DNA of 24,213 nt from Anaerolineae bacterium. GTDB taxonomy: Bacteria > Chloroflexota > Anaerolineae > B4-G1 > SLSP01. This document shows, piece by piece, positions 13,938-22,565 of the stretch. The position numbers were made by a program, and so were the translations under genes. The notes under the pieces were generated by a model. That model was not told where the DNA came from, did no database searches, and worked only from the letters and a program-made list of their open reading frames with translations. Where the stretch lies: the NCBI GenBank assembly GCA_016928755.1, contig JAFGKB010000026.1, positions 1-24,213 on the forward strand, read 5' to 3'. The stretch's first letter is position 1. Every line of letters starts with the position of its first letter.

Positions 13938-15116
13938 ATGAAGTTTTTATCTTCACTTAAGCCAAAAATCTACAATAAAGATACAGCTTTAGTCTTAGTT
14001 ATTCTCTTACTTTCAGCGTTACTCGCTATTCTACCGAGCGGTTTTGAGACTCCGTTTGGTCGAAATACCGTCCGGGTTCGTGCTAAGATTTTGCAAGTTG
14101 ATAATTCGGATATTCAGACCTTTGGTATTGTCTCTGCTGGTGAACAATGGTTATTGGTTGAGATTATGGATGGTGAGTATAGCGGTCAGCAGTTTGAGTC
14201 TACCAATTCACTGATTGGCAAAATGGAAACGGATAAGATGTTCCAGGTTGGAGATGTCGCCTTCGTTGTCTTGGATTTCATAGGGAATGAGGTTTTTAGT
14301 GTTACGGCTTATGACCATTATCGCCTGAACTTTGAGTTATTATTAGTGATTATTTTTGCTACATTATTAATTGGTTTTGCTGGTTGGTCAGGGGTCAAAG
14401 CTCTGCTTTCGTTTGTTTTTGCCTTGCTATTGATGTGGAAAATTCTGTTCCCCCGCATTCTGTTGGGCCAAGATCCTATTTTAGTTTCTTTAGTTGTAGT
14501 TACTGCACTCACCGCAGCTACACTCTACTTAGTTGCTGGTGTAAACAAAACTGCTTTTGTCGCTTTTATGGGTGCAATGCTTGGCGTTTTGCTGACTTGC
14601 GGCTTGGCGCTCCTCTTATTGCCGCCTTTCCGCCTTCATGGTGCCATCCAGCCTTTTTCAGAAACTTTGCTTTATTCTGGCTTTGAGCACTTGAACCTGA
14701 CCCGTATGTTCCTGGCTGCGATTTTCATAGGTGCTTCCGGAGCTGTGCTTGATGTGGCTATAGATGTTTCAACCTCTATGGGGGAGGTTGTAGAAAAACG
14801 ACCTGATTTATCAACAGCGGAATTAATAAAATCTGGTTTTACGGTAGGTCGTAATATGACCAGTACAATGGTCACAACATTATTGATGGCCTATGCTTCC
14901 GGCTATATGGCCCTCTTGATGGTTTTTATGGCTCAGGGGATACCGCCCCTTAATCTACTAAATACTAACTATGTTGCTGCCGAAATCTTGAAGACAGTTG
15001 TTGGTAGTTTGGGCCTTGTTACTGTAGCTCCATTTACAGCCATTGTTGGCGGCTTTATTTATGTTCACAAGGAGCGTAGCTATGGCACCGAAAAATCCGG
15101 TGTTTTTTACGATTGA
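13938..15116 (+). CDS. YibE/F-family multi-spanning membrane protein
   Basis: The 392-residue protein begins with a membrane segment (about 17-36), then an extracytoplasmic beta-rich domain (about 45-130: RVRAKILQVDN ... YSGQQFESTN ... GDVAFVVLDF), then about seven membrane segments from 133 to the end. Typical family pieces are ATLLIGFAGWSGVKALLSF, LLLPPF, IGASGAVLDVAIDVSTSM and GRNMTSTMVTTLLMAYASGY. The biochemical function of the family is not known. It starts with ATG behind GGATGAGG. It lies 81 nt after the alkaline phosphatase gene and may share its transcript. Its DNA is visibly richer in A and T than the genes at 8183-11995, which may reflect its hydrophobic codons or a different history. 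Confidence 0.88.
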   Translation: MKFLSSLKPKIYNKDTALVLVILLLSALLAILPSGFETPFGRNTVRVRAKILQVDNSDIQTFGIVSAGEQWLLVEIMDGEYSGQQFESTNSLIGKMETDKMFQVGDVAFVVLDFIGNEVFSVTAYDHYRLNFELLLVIIFATLLIGFAGWSGVKALLSFVFALLLMWKILFPRILLGQDPILVSLVVVTALTAATLYLVAGVNKTAFVAFMGAMLGVLLTCGLALLLLPPFRLHGAIQPFSETLLYSGFEHLNLTRMFLAAIFIGASGAVLDVAIDVSTSMGEVVEKRPDLSTAELIKSGFTVGRNMTSTMVTTLLMAYASGYMALLMVFMAQGIPPLNLLNTNYVAAEILKTVVGSLGLVTVAPFTAIVGGFIYVHKERSYGTEKSGVFYD

Positions 15117-15259
15117 TGCAAGCCGTTGTAATTTGCAAGTGGGTGACTATGTTAGCCCAGATACACTAAAAAATATAATCTCCTACTTATATTATTATTG
15201 ACTCTGTTGGAAAAGTTGGCCTTTGTTACCTCAATTGCTTTACTTCCTTATGCTTATGC

Positions 15260-15275
15260 AAAAACCCCGGTTTTT
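15260..15275 (+). terminator. Weak terminator-like hairpin
   Basis: AAAAAC and GTTTTT pair around a CCCG loop, and a second TTTTT follows five bases on. The stem is mostly A-T pairs, so it is only a possible end for the YibE/F transcript. Confidence 0.35.
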
Positions 15276-15297
15276 AGTCGTTTTTGCAATAGTGTTA

Positions 15298-15326
15298 TTG
15301 CTAAATCCTCGAAAATCGGGTATAGT
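15298..15326 (+). promoter_or_regulatory. Promoter candidate for the cytidylate-kinase-like gene
   Basis: TTGCTA (15298-15303) and TATAGT (15321-15326) are 17 bp apart. The start of transcription would be near 15333, giving a leader of about 165 nt. Confidence 0.45.
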
Positions 15327-15498
15327 GTTGGTATACATTTACTAGATGCGTATGTCTTTACCAATACCCTAGGGTAGGTAGTTCCAGGATGTAGCGGTTG
15401 TCAAACATAGAGTATTTTCTCACTCAGATACATCATTTTTAGGATAGTTGTTTCTTGGAACGCCTAATTAGGTACAAAATCACCACAGGAGGTTTTTT

Positions 15499-16161
15499 AT
15501 GGCAGTCATTACTATTTCCCGGCAATATGGCAGCGGCGGTGATGAAATTGCGGCTCGTGTATGTGACATCTTAGGCTACAATTATTTTGATAAGACTATG
15601 ATGGCTATGGTAGCCTCGGAGAGCGGGATATCTGATGAAGATTTCGTCGACTTTTCCGAGGATACTTATAAGATGCGGGGTTTCCTGGACCGGCTTTTGG
15701 GCCGTCGCGTCACGGCCAAGGTTGAAACGTGGCAACAGGATGAGGCTACGGGTAAGCGTACTTTGACCGTGCAAAAGTTGGACGAAGCTCAGGGAAGTGA
15801 CCTGGTGCGTAGTACTATCTTGGCTGCTTATGAACGGGGCAATGTCCTTGTTTTGGGGCGTGGCGGGCAGGCCATCCTTAAGGAAGAGCCGAATGTGCTG
15901 CATATTCGCGTTGTGGCACCTATGGGCGCGCGGGTTCTCCGTATTCAGGATAAACAAGGACTTAGCCTGGACGAAGCCCACCAAATTGCTATCTTGCGTG
16001 ATCAGACATCGGCAGAGTATTTGCAACACTTCTTTGATATCGAGCCGGATAATCCGGCACTTTACCATCTGATTGTGAATACCGGTAAGTGGGATATTGA
16101 GTCCGCGGCACAGATTATTGTGAATGCATTAAGCCACTTGCCTCGGCTCTCCGTAGGGTAA
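15499..16161 (+). CDS. Cytidylate kinase-like family protein
   Basis: The 220-residue protein opens with AVITISRQYGSGGDEIAARV, the P-loop variant (Gly-Ser-Gly-Gly) of the cytidylate-kinase-like group, followed by LGYNYFDK. Further family pieces are GNVLVLGRGGQAIL and HIRVVAPMGARVLRI, then the AILRDQTSAEYLQHFF region. True cytidylate kinases are usually encoded with their own nucleotide-monophosphate-binding insert; this group differs there and its substrate is not established, so a phosphotransfer role with a nucleotide is all that can be said. A CAGGAGG site precedes the ATG by 6 nt. It stands alone, between its own promoter and the separate nifJ promoter. Confidence 0.85.
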   Translation: MAVITISRQYGSGGDEIAARVCDILGYNYFDKTMMAMVASESGISDEDFVDFSEDTYKMRGFLDRLLGRRVTAKVETWQQDEATGKRTLTVQKLDEAQGSDLVRSTILAAYERGNVLVLGRGGQAILKEEPNVLHIRVVAPMGARVLRIQDKQGLSLDEAHQIAILRDQTSAEYLQHFFDIEPDNPALYHLIVNTGKWDIESAAQIIVNALSHLPRLSVG

Positions 16162-16218
16162 AATATAGCCGTTCGATTTTACGCTAACTTTTCAATTCGT
16201 TTTTTTGGGAACTATCTT

Positions 16219-16246
16219 TTGACGTGGTGTATCCTCGTGCTATAAT
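16219..16246 (+). promoter_or_regulatory. Sigma-70 promoter of nifJ
   Basis: TTGACG (16219-16224) and TATAAT (16241-16246) are separated by 16 bp, close to consensus. Transcription would begin near 16253 and give a leader of about 100 nt that ends in AGGAGG. The strength fits a central catabolic gene. Confidence 0.8.
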
Positions 16247-16354
16247 TATTAGGGTACATTTCCACGTAGTATGCCGTTGAGCATATGACAATAGATGGCC
16301 CCATAATTGATTTTAAGTTACTTAGGATTTTAATTTAATGAGGAGGTTTTTTGT

Positions 16355-19300
16355 ATGGCAGAACGTAAAATGGTCACGATAGACGGTAATACCGCTACTG
16401 CCTCTGTCGCGCATAAGATTAGTGAGGTTATCGCCATTTATCCTATTACCCCTTCCAGCCCGATGGGCGAGTTGGCTGACGCTTACTCGGCTGCTGGTCA
16501 GACCAACATCTGGGGCACTATCCCCTTGGTCGCCGAGATGCAGGCAGAGGGTGGTGCTGCGGGTGCTGTTCATGGGGCGCTTCAAACCGGCGCGCTCACG
16601 ACAACCTTTACCGCATCTCAGGGCTTGTTGTTGATGATTCCCAATATGTATAAGATTGCCGGTGAGTTGACATCCACCGTCTTCCATGTGTCGGCCCGCA
16701 GCCTTGCTGCTCAGGCCCTCTCTATCTTCGGGGATCATAGTGATGTTACGGCTGCGCGGGCTACGGGTTTCGCTTTCCTGGCTAGTAACTCTATTCAAGA
16801 AGCTCATGATTTCCCCGCCATTGCTCAGCAGGCGACGCTTGAATCTCGCGTGCCCTTTGTACACTTCTTCGATGGTTTCCGTACCAGCCATGAAATCAAC
16901 AAAATTGAAGAGGTTCCTGAAGAAGTCCTGGAGAAAATGATCGATTCCGATCTCGTCCGTGCTCATCGTGGGCGTGCTCTTAACCCCGACAAGCCGGTGC
17001 TCCGTGGTATTTCCCAGGGGCCGGATGTTTACTTCCAGGCTCGCGAATCTGTTAACCCTTACTACATCAAGACCCCGGCCATTGTTCAAAAGGCAATGGA
17101 TAAGTTTGCTGAGTTGACCGGACGTGCCTACCATCTATTTGACTACGTGGGTGCTCCCGATGCCGAGTATGTTATTGTCTTGATGGGTTCTGGTGCCGAA
17201 GTTGCTCACGAGACTGTTGAGTACTTGGTTGCCCAAGGTGAGAAGGTCGGCATGATTAAAGTCCGCCTTTTCCGCCCCTTTAGCGTTGAGCATTTTGTCG
17301 CCGCTGTGCCAAAAACAGTTAAGATCCTGGCTGCGTTGGATCGCACCAAGGAACCCGGCAGTGCGGGTGAGCCACTCTACCAGGATTGTATCACCGCTTT
17401 TGCCGAAGCCGGCCGTCAGGTGCAGGTGGTCGGTGGTCGTTATGGTCTCTCCTCCAAAGAATTCACCCCGGCTATGGTTAAGGGTATCTTTGATGAATTG
17501 GCGAAGGATGAGCCACGCCGTCACTTCACGGTGGGTATTGAGGATGATGTGACGAATCTGAGCATTGACTACAATCCCGCCTTCAATATTGAGCCGGATG
17601 ATGTTGTCCGCGCGCTCTTCTACGGTTTGGGATCTGATGGTACGGTTGGTGCTAATAAGAACAGCATTAAGATTATCGGTGGTGGAACCGACCTCTATGC
17701 CCAGGGTTACTTCCAGTACGACGCTAAGAAGTCCGGTGGTATTACGGTCTCCCACCTGCGTTTTGGACCACGCCCCATCCGCCAGACTTGTTTGGTGACC
17801 TCCGCTAACTTCATTGGCTGTCACCAGTTTATCTTCCTTGAACAATTTGATGTCCTGCGCTCGGCTGCCCAGGGGGCAACCTTCTTGGTTAATAGTCCTT
17901 ATCCTACTGCTGAAACTTGGGATAAGATGCCCCGCAAGGTACAGCAGGAAATCATTGATAAAGGACTCAAGCTGTATGTGATTGATGCTTATGATGTTGC
18001 CAAGCAGGTTGGCCTCGGTGGCCGTATCAACACGATTATGCAGACCTGTTTCTTCGCTCTCTCTGGGGTTCTACCCAAGGATGAGGCTATTGGCAAGATT
18101 AAAGAGTACATCCAGAAGACCTATGGTAAGAAGGGTGAAAACATTGTTAAGATGAACTTTGCCGCTGTAGACCATGCCCTTGAGAATCTGCACGAGATTG
18201 AAGTTCCTGCTGCACCTACCAGCACCATTGAGATGCCGCCTATTGTGCCGGCCGAGGCTCCTGAGTTCGTCAAAGAAGTTACGGCTATGATGATTGCTCA
18301 GAAGGGCGATGATCTCCCTGTCTCCAAATTGCCGTCTGATGGTTCATATCCTACCGGCACTACCCAATGGGAGAAGCGCAACGTCGCGTTGGAAATCCCG
18401 GTTTGGGAACCCGACCTCTGTATTCAGTGTGGTAAGTGTGCGATGGCATGCCCCCACGCTGTAATCCGCCTCAAGGTTTACGATCCGGAAGTCCTTGATG
18501 CTGCTCCCGATGGCTTCCGTTCTGATGATGCCAAGGGTAAGGATTTTAAGGGTAAGAAATTCACCGTCCAGGTTGCTCCTGAAGATTGCACCGGCTGTGG
18601 TTTATGTGTTGAGACCTGCCCCGTTACGGATAAGGCAGATGCTTCCCGCAAGGCCATTAATATGACCCCGCAGCCCCCGATCCGCGACCGTGAACGTGGC
18701 TTCTGGAACTTCTTCCTTAACGAAATTCCTGATTACAACCGCACCGAATTGAACCTGAAGCGCGTTAAGGACTCACAACTTCTGCGCCCGCTCTTTGAGT
18801 TCTCCGGTGCCTGCGCCGGCTGTGGTGAGACACCCTATGTCCGCCTGCTGAGCCAACTCTTTGGTGACCGCGCTGTTATCGCCAATGCCACCGGTTGTTC
18901 CTCTATCTATGGTGGCTATATGCCCACCACACCTTATACTGTTGACGACAAGGGCCGTGGCCCCGCCTGGAACAATAGTCTCTTTGAGGATAACGCCGAA
19001 TTTGGTTTTGGCTTCCGCCTGACTTTAGATAAGCAACAGCAATATGCTTGTGAATTGGTGGAGCGGTTCCGTGATAAGTTGGGGGACGAGTTGGCCGATG
19101 GTCTACTCTCGGCTGACCAGATTAGCGAGGCTGATTACGCCGCACAACGCCAACGTGTTGCTCAACTGCGCATTCGTATGGCCGAGGATGACAGCCCCGC
19201 GGCCAAGGACCTTTTGAGTTTGGCCGATGTTTTGGTTCGCCGCTCCGTCTGGATTTTGGGTGGTGATGGTTGGGCTTATGATATTGGTTATGGTGGTTTG

Positions 19301-19906
19301 GACCACGTCCTGGCCCAGGGTCGCAACGTTAACGTCCTCGTTCTTGATACCCAGGTTTACTCCAACACCGGTGGTCAGATGTCCAAGGCTACCCCCCGTG
19401 GTGCCGTAGCCAAGTTTGCGGCTGCCGGTCGCCCGCTGCCCAAGAAAGACTTGGGTATGATTGCGATGACTTACGGCAATATCTACGTTGCCCAGGTTGC
19501 TATGGGTGCTAACGATGCCCAGACGCTCAAGGCCTTCAATGAAGCTGAATCCTATGATGGCCCGAGCCTGATCATTGCTTACAGCCATTGTATCGCTCAC
19601 GGTATTTCTGATATGAAGTTTGGATTCAATCAGCAGAAATTAGCTGTGGATTCCGGTGCTTGGGTACTCTACCGTTATGACCCCCGTCTCTTGGAGGAAG
19701 GCAAGAACCCGTTGCAGTTGGATTCCAAAGAGCCTAAGGCTGACATTAAGGATTATATGTACAATGAGGTCCGTTTCCGTACCTTGGTACAGTCCCAGCC
19801 CGAACGTGCTGAGGAACTCCTGAAACTGGCTCGCGCCGATGCCAAGGCCCGTTGGCATCAATATCACCAGATGGCCGCGATGGACTACAGTTACATTACT
19901 GAGTAA
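16355..19906 (+). CDS. nifJ: Pyruvate:ferredoxin (flavodoxin) oxidoreductase
   Basis: This 1183-residue single-chain enzyme oxidises pyruvate with CoA to acetyl-CoA and CO2 and reduces ferredoxin or flavodoxin in the cytoplasm. The length is normal for the one-subunit form. The N-terminal pyrimidine-binding domain shows YPITPSSPMGELADAYS. Two ferredoxin-type 4Fe-4S motifs are at about 689 (CIQCGKCAMACPHA) and 745 (CTGCGLCVETCPVT). The third cluster uses CAGCGETPY near 819, NATGCSS and the late SHCIAHG. The thiamine diphosphate motif is GDGWAYDIGYGG (about 969) through DTQVYSNTGGQMSKATP. Codon use suggests high expression. It has its own promoter and terminator. Nothing links it to nitrogen fixation here; fermentation of pyruvate in an anaerobe is the likely job. 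Confidence 0.98.
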   Translation: MAERKMVTIDGNTATASVAHKISEVIAIYPITPSSPMGELADAYSAAGQTNIWGTIPLVAEMQAEGGAAGAVHGALQTGALTTTFTASQGLLLMIPNMYKIAGELTSTVFHVSARSLAAQALSIFGDHSDVTAARATGFAFLASNSIQEAHDFPAIAQQATLESRVPFVHFFDGFRTSHEINKIEEVPEEVLEKMIDSDLVRAHRGRALNPDKPVLRGISQGPDVYFQARESVNPYYIKTPAIVQKAMDKFAELTGRAYHLFDYVGAPDAEYVIVLMGSGAEVAHETVEYLVAQGEKVGMIKVRLFRPFSVEHFVAAVPKTVKILAALDRTKEPGSAGEPLYQDCITAFAEAGRQVQVVGGRYGLSSKEFTPAMVKGIFDELAKDEPRRHFTVGIEDDVTNLSIDYNPAFNIEPDDVVRALFYGLGSDGTVGANKNSIKIIGGGTDLYAQGYFQYDAKKSGGITVSHLRFGPRPIRQTCLVTSANFIGCHQFIFLEQFDVLRSAAQGATFLVNSPYPTAETWDKMPRKVQQEIIDKGLKLYVIDAYDVAKQVGLGGRINTIMQTCFFALSGVLPKDEAIGKIKEYIQKTYGKKGENIVKMNFAAVDHALENLHEIEVPAAPTSTIEMPPIVPAEAPEFVKEVTAMMIAQKGDDLPVSKLPSDGSYPTGTTQWEKRNVALEIPVWEPDLCIQCGKCAMACPHAVIRLKVYDPEVLDAAPDGFRSDDAKGKDFKGKKFTVQVAPEDCTGCGLCVETCPVTDKADASRKAINMTPQPPIRDRERGFWNFFLNEIPDYNRTELNLKRVKDSQLLRPLFEFSGACAGCGETPYVRLLSQLFGDRAVIANATGCSSIYGGYMPTTPYTVDDKGRGPAWNNSLFEDNAEFGFGFRLTLDKQQQYACELVERFRDKLGDELADGLLSADQISEADYAAQRQRVAQLRIRMAEDDSPAAKDLLSLADVLVRRSVWILGGDGWAYDIGYGGLDHVLAQGRNVNVLVLDTQVYSNTGGQMSKATPRGAVAKFAAAGRPLPKKDLGMIAMTYGNIYVAQVAMGANDAQTLKAFNEAESYDGPSLIIAYSHCIAHGISDMKFGFNQQKLAVDSGAWVLYRYDPRLLEEGKNPLQLDSKEPKADIKDYMYNEVRFRTLVQSQPERAEELLKLARADAKARWHQYHQMAAMDYSYITE

Positions 19907-19928
19907 TCCCCCTATCGTTGTTTCTTAT

Positions 19929-19958
19929 GCCCGCAGGCCAAACCTGCGGGCATTTTTT
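19929..19958 (+). terminator. Rho-independent terminator of nifJ
   Basis: A perfect 9-bp GC-rich stem (GCCCGCAGG / CCTGCGGGC) with a 5-nt CCAAA loop is followed by A and six T, 22 nt past the nifJ stop. Confidence 0.95.
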
Positions 19959-19979
19959 ATTATTCACGCCAAAACTGAG

Positions 19980-19985
19980 TATAAT
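19980..19985 (+). promoter_or_regulatory. Candidate -10 element ahead of the DJ-1 gene
   Basis: A perfect TATAAT lies 21 nt past the nifJ terminator. No good -35 hexamer is seen at 16-18 bp. It would drive the DJ-1/GH20 gene pair from about 19992. Confidence 0.5.
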
Positions 19986-20032
19986 ACATAATACACCTCG
20001 AGTTAGCCTTTACTCTAAAGGAGGGTTTTTAT

Positions 20033-20641
20033 ATGTCTAAGTGTGTATTAGTCCCCATTTCTGATGGTACTGAGGAAATAGAGGCTGTTTGTATTATTGA
20101 TACATTGCGTCGTGCTGGCGCCATAGTCACCGTAGCCGCGGTCCCACCGTCCGGTGCGGATAATTTTGATGCTGAGCGTGTGCCTCTTCTGGTTACCGCT
20201 TCACGGGGTACGAAGTTGATTGCCGATAAGACCATTGCTGAATGCCAAGATGAGGTCTATGACCTGATAGCTCTCCCCGGCGGTATGCCTGGTGCAGAAC
20301 ATCTGCGGGACTCTAAAGCCTTGGAAGTTTTACTAAAAAAACAGCAACAGGCCGGGCGTCCTTATGCCGCTATCTGTGCCGCACCTGTGGTAGTGCTCCA
20401 ATACCATAATCTGCTTCAAGGGCTTACCGCCACATGCCATCCATCTCTTGCGCCACAGCTTGATAATGCCGTCGCTGTGAATTCACGTGTCGTTGTAGCT
20501 GGCCCGTGTATAACCAGCCGTGGCCCCGGTACGGCTATCGAATTTGCTTTGACCCTGGTAGCAGAGTTGTACGGGATGGAAAAAGCGATGCAAATCGGTG
20601 ACGCTATGTTGGCAGTTTGGCCGGCGGGAGATGAGGCCTAA
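20033..20641 (+). CDS. DJ-1/PfpI-family protein
   Basis: The 202-residue protein matches the DJ-1/YajL group: MSKCVLVPISDGTEEIEA with E17 in the place of the DJ-1 active-site Glu, LPGGMPGAEHLRDS, and the nucleophile elbow AAICAAPVVV with reactive C115. The C-terminal SRGPGTAIEFALTLVAELYG is also standard. Members act as glyoxalases, deglycase-like or redox chaperone proteins; the exact activity here is open. The loop after residue 38 is about 8-10 residues longer than usual. AAGGAGGG lies 7 nt before the ATG. The GH20 gene begins 4 nt after its stop. Confidence 0.9.
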   Translation: MSKCVLVPISDGTEEIEAVCIIDTLRRAGAIVTVAAVPPSGADNFDAERVPLLVTASRGTKLIADKTIAECQDEVYDLIALPGGMPGAEHLRDSKALEVLLKKQQQAGRPYAAICAAPVVVLQYHNLLQGLTATCHPSLAPQLDNAVAVNSRVVVAGPCITSRGPGTAIEFALTLVAELYGMEKAMQIGDAMLAVWPAGDEA

Positions 20642-20645
20642 TCTT

Positions 20646-22493
20646 ATGGAATCCAATATATTGCTCTTGCCGCAGCCGCGTTCTATGGTGCGCACTGTAG
20701 GATTCTTTGAACTATGCAAGCCGCGTTTTATCCAATGCACTTCCCCGGAATTGCGCTTCTCAGCTTTACGTTTCCAGTCTGTACTCCAAGAGATCACGGG
20801 CATCCATTGGCCCTTGACGGCTAGTCAATCTGAAAATACCGGCCTATCGTTGCAGGTACTGCCCGCTGCTATCCCACAGCCCCAAGGGTATCATCTACGG
20901 ATTACGCCTGCCGGAATCCAGGTTCAGGCTTATGATGCAGCCGGTATCTTTTATGCTGTCTGCACATTAGTCCAGCTTTTACGCCGGTCCCAGAGCACGG
21001 AGGGTCGATCCGTGCTTCCCTGTCTGGAAATTCACGACTGGCCTGACTTCCCTGTGCGCGGTGTGATGCTCGATATTAGCCGGGATAAAGTTCCCACGCT
21101 GGATACGCTGTATGCTCTGGTGGACCGGCTTGCCGGTTGGAAGATTAACCAACTCCAGTTGTATACAGAACACACTTTCGCCTATCATAACCATCGCCAG
21201 GTTTGGCAGGATGCTTCGCCTATGACTGGTGAGGAAATTCTGGCGTTGGATGCCTACTGCCGCGAGCGTTATATCGAACTAGTGCCTAATCAAAACTCCT
21301 TCGGCCATATGCAGCGTTGGCTTGAACATGATGCTTATGCACATCTGGCGGAAGTCCACGGGGAAATCCAGACGCCCTGGAATACGACAATGCAGGGTCC
21401 CTTCAGCCTTGCTCCGGAACATCCGGGCAGTATCGCGCTTTTGCGTGAGCTATATGATGACCTCTTGCCACATTTTACCAGTACGATGTTTAATGTTGGG
21501 TGTGATGAAACCTTCGATTTGGGTATGGGGCAGAGCCGGGAATCCTGTGAGTCCCGTGGTGTGTGTCGCGTCTACTTGGATTTCTTGCTTAAGATTTACC
21601 GTGAGGTGCGCGCACGTGGCCTGACGATGCAGTTCTGGGGCGACATTATCCTTCAACACCCGGAGCTTGTCCCTGAATTACCGCAAGATGTCATCGCCCT
21701 GGCCTGGGGCTATGAGGCTGACCATCCCTTTGACGAACAAGGGGCGCAATTTGCCGCCGCCGGAGTTCCCTTCTATGTTTGTCCGGGTACATCCTCTTGG
21801 TGTAGCATCGCCGGCCGCACAGATAACGCATTGGGTAACCTGCGTAATGCCGCCGAGAATGGCCTTAAACATGGTGCTGTCGGCTATCTGAATACCGATT
21901 GGGGCGATCTGGGCCACTGGCAAGTCTTACCAGTGAGTTATCTGGGCTTAAGTATGGGGGCCGCCTATTCCTGGTGTTTCGATACGAACTCCCAGTCCGA
22001 TGTCGCCAAAGTGGTTAGCGCATTTGCCTTTGATGACCTTTCTGGCATTCTAGGTCAAGTTGTTTATGACTTGGGCAAAGTTCACCAGGTGTTAGGTGTG
22101 GTGCTTCCCAACTCAACACCACTTTTTTGGGCCTTACAGCGTCCTGTACCTGGACTCCAGGAGGAACCGCACTTTCATATTACTCCAGAGCTTTTGATGC
22201 AAGTTTTGGCCGCGATTGATGCCGCCATTGCCCCACTAGACCAGTTAGATGGGAGTAGTGTTATCCATCCGGATATGGCTTTGGGCGTTCGTGAACTGCG
22301 TAACACAGCCCATTTGCTCCAACACGCGGTACGGCGTTGTCTACTCGCTGCCGGGCAGGCCCCTGGGATCGATATGGTGACCGATTTACGCTTGCTCCTG
22401 GATGAGTATCGTAAATTGTGGTTGTTGCGTAACCGCCCCGGTGGTTTACGGGATAGCGTGGCCCGCCTGGAACGTTGTATGGAAGATTATTAA
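20646..22493 (+). CDS. Glycoside hydrolase family 20 (beta-N-acetylhexosaminidase-like)
   Basis: The ATG at 20646 gives 615 residues; an earlier in-frame start would overlap the DJ-1 gene, and a GAGG site stands 9 nt before this ATG. No signal peptide is seen, so a cytoplasmic enzyme is likely. Residues of about 5-130 form the alpha/beta zincin-like domain (VLPAAIPQPQGYHLRIT ... AAGIFYAVCTLVQLL). The TIM barrel starts at DFPVRGVMLDISRDKVP (134-150). The catalytic Asp-Glu pair is D287-E288 in MFNVGCDETFDLG, where the neighbouring G/C differ from the common GGDE. The active-site tryptophans expected are present in FWGD and NTDWGDLGHW. It probably removes terminal N-acetylhexosamines from glycans or cell-wall fragments. 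Confidence 0.88.
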   Translation: MESNILLLPQPRSMVRTVGFFELCKPRFIQCTSPELRFSALRFQSVLQEITGIHWPLTASQSENTGLSLQVLPAAIPQPQGYHLRITPAGIQVQAYDAAGIFYAVCTLVQLLRRSQSTEGRSVLPCLEIHDWPDFPVRGVMLDISRDKVPTLDTLYALVDRLAGWKINQLQLYTEHTFAYHNHRQVWQDASPMTGEEILALDAYCRERYIELVPNQNSFGHMQRWLEHDAYAHLAEVHGEIQTPWNTTMQGPFSLAPEHPGSIALLRELYDDLLPHFTSTMFNVGCDETFDLGMGQSRESCESRGVCRVYLDFLLKIYREVRARGLTMQFWGDIILQHPELVPELPQDVIALAWGYEADHPFDEQGAQFAAAGVPFYVCPGTSSWCSIAGRTDNALGNLRNAAENGLKHGAVGYLNTDWGDLGHWQVLPVSYLGLSMGAAYSWCFDTNSQSDVAKVVSAFAFDDLSGILGQVVYDLGKVHQVLGVVLPNSTPLFWALQRPVPGLQEEPHFHITPELLMQVLAAIDAAIAPLDQLDGSSVIHPDMALGVRELRNTAHLLQHAVRRCLLAAGQAPGIDMVTDLRLLLDEYRKLWLLRNRPGGLRDSVARLERCMEDY

Positions 22494-22521
22494 GAGTAGG
22501 GCATTCTGTCACTCCCCAAAG

Positions 22522-22554
22522 ATGCCTGCGTTTCGTTGGAAACGTGGGCATTTT
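22522..22554. terminator. Hairpin terminator between convergent genes
   Basis: ATGCCTGCGTTTC pairs over 13 positions (two G-U) with GAAACGTGGGCAT around a GTTG loop. TTTT follows on the plus strand and a shorter CTTT on the minus strand. It serves the GH20 gene and possibly also the membrane-protein gene that ends at 22566 from the other side. Confidence 0.8.
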
Positions 22555-22565
22555 GCTTCCTCACT

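Larger units (their letters stand above)
15117..15498 (+). other. 382-nt intergenic region
   Basis: No convincing gene is seen here on either strand. It holds a small AAAAAC-CCCG-GTTTTT hairpin near 15260-15275, a promoter candidate at 15298-15326, an ACCCTAGGGT palindrome around 15366-15375, and a leader of about 165 nt before the next gene. It is AT-rich. Confidence 0.7.

Noticed and set aside
16322..17845. Long minus-strand frames (270 and 236 codons) inside nifJ
   Set aside because: They are antisense to a full and well-conserved PFOR; their translations have no recognisable domain.
16355..19906. Nitrogen-fixation role for nifJ
   Set aside because: No nif genes are near; the strong separate promoter suits general pyruvate oxidation.
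20598..20645. Extended N-terminus of the GH20 protein overlapping the DJ-1 gene
   Set aside because: The ATG at 20646 has a GAGG site and begins 4 nt after the upstream stop, the common coupled arrangement.
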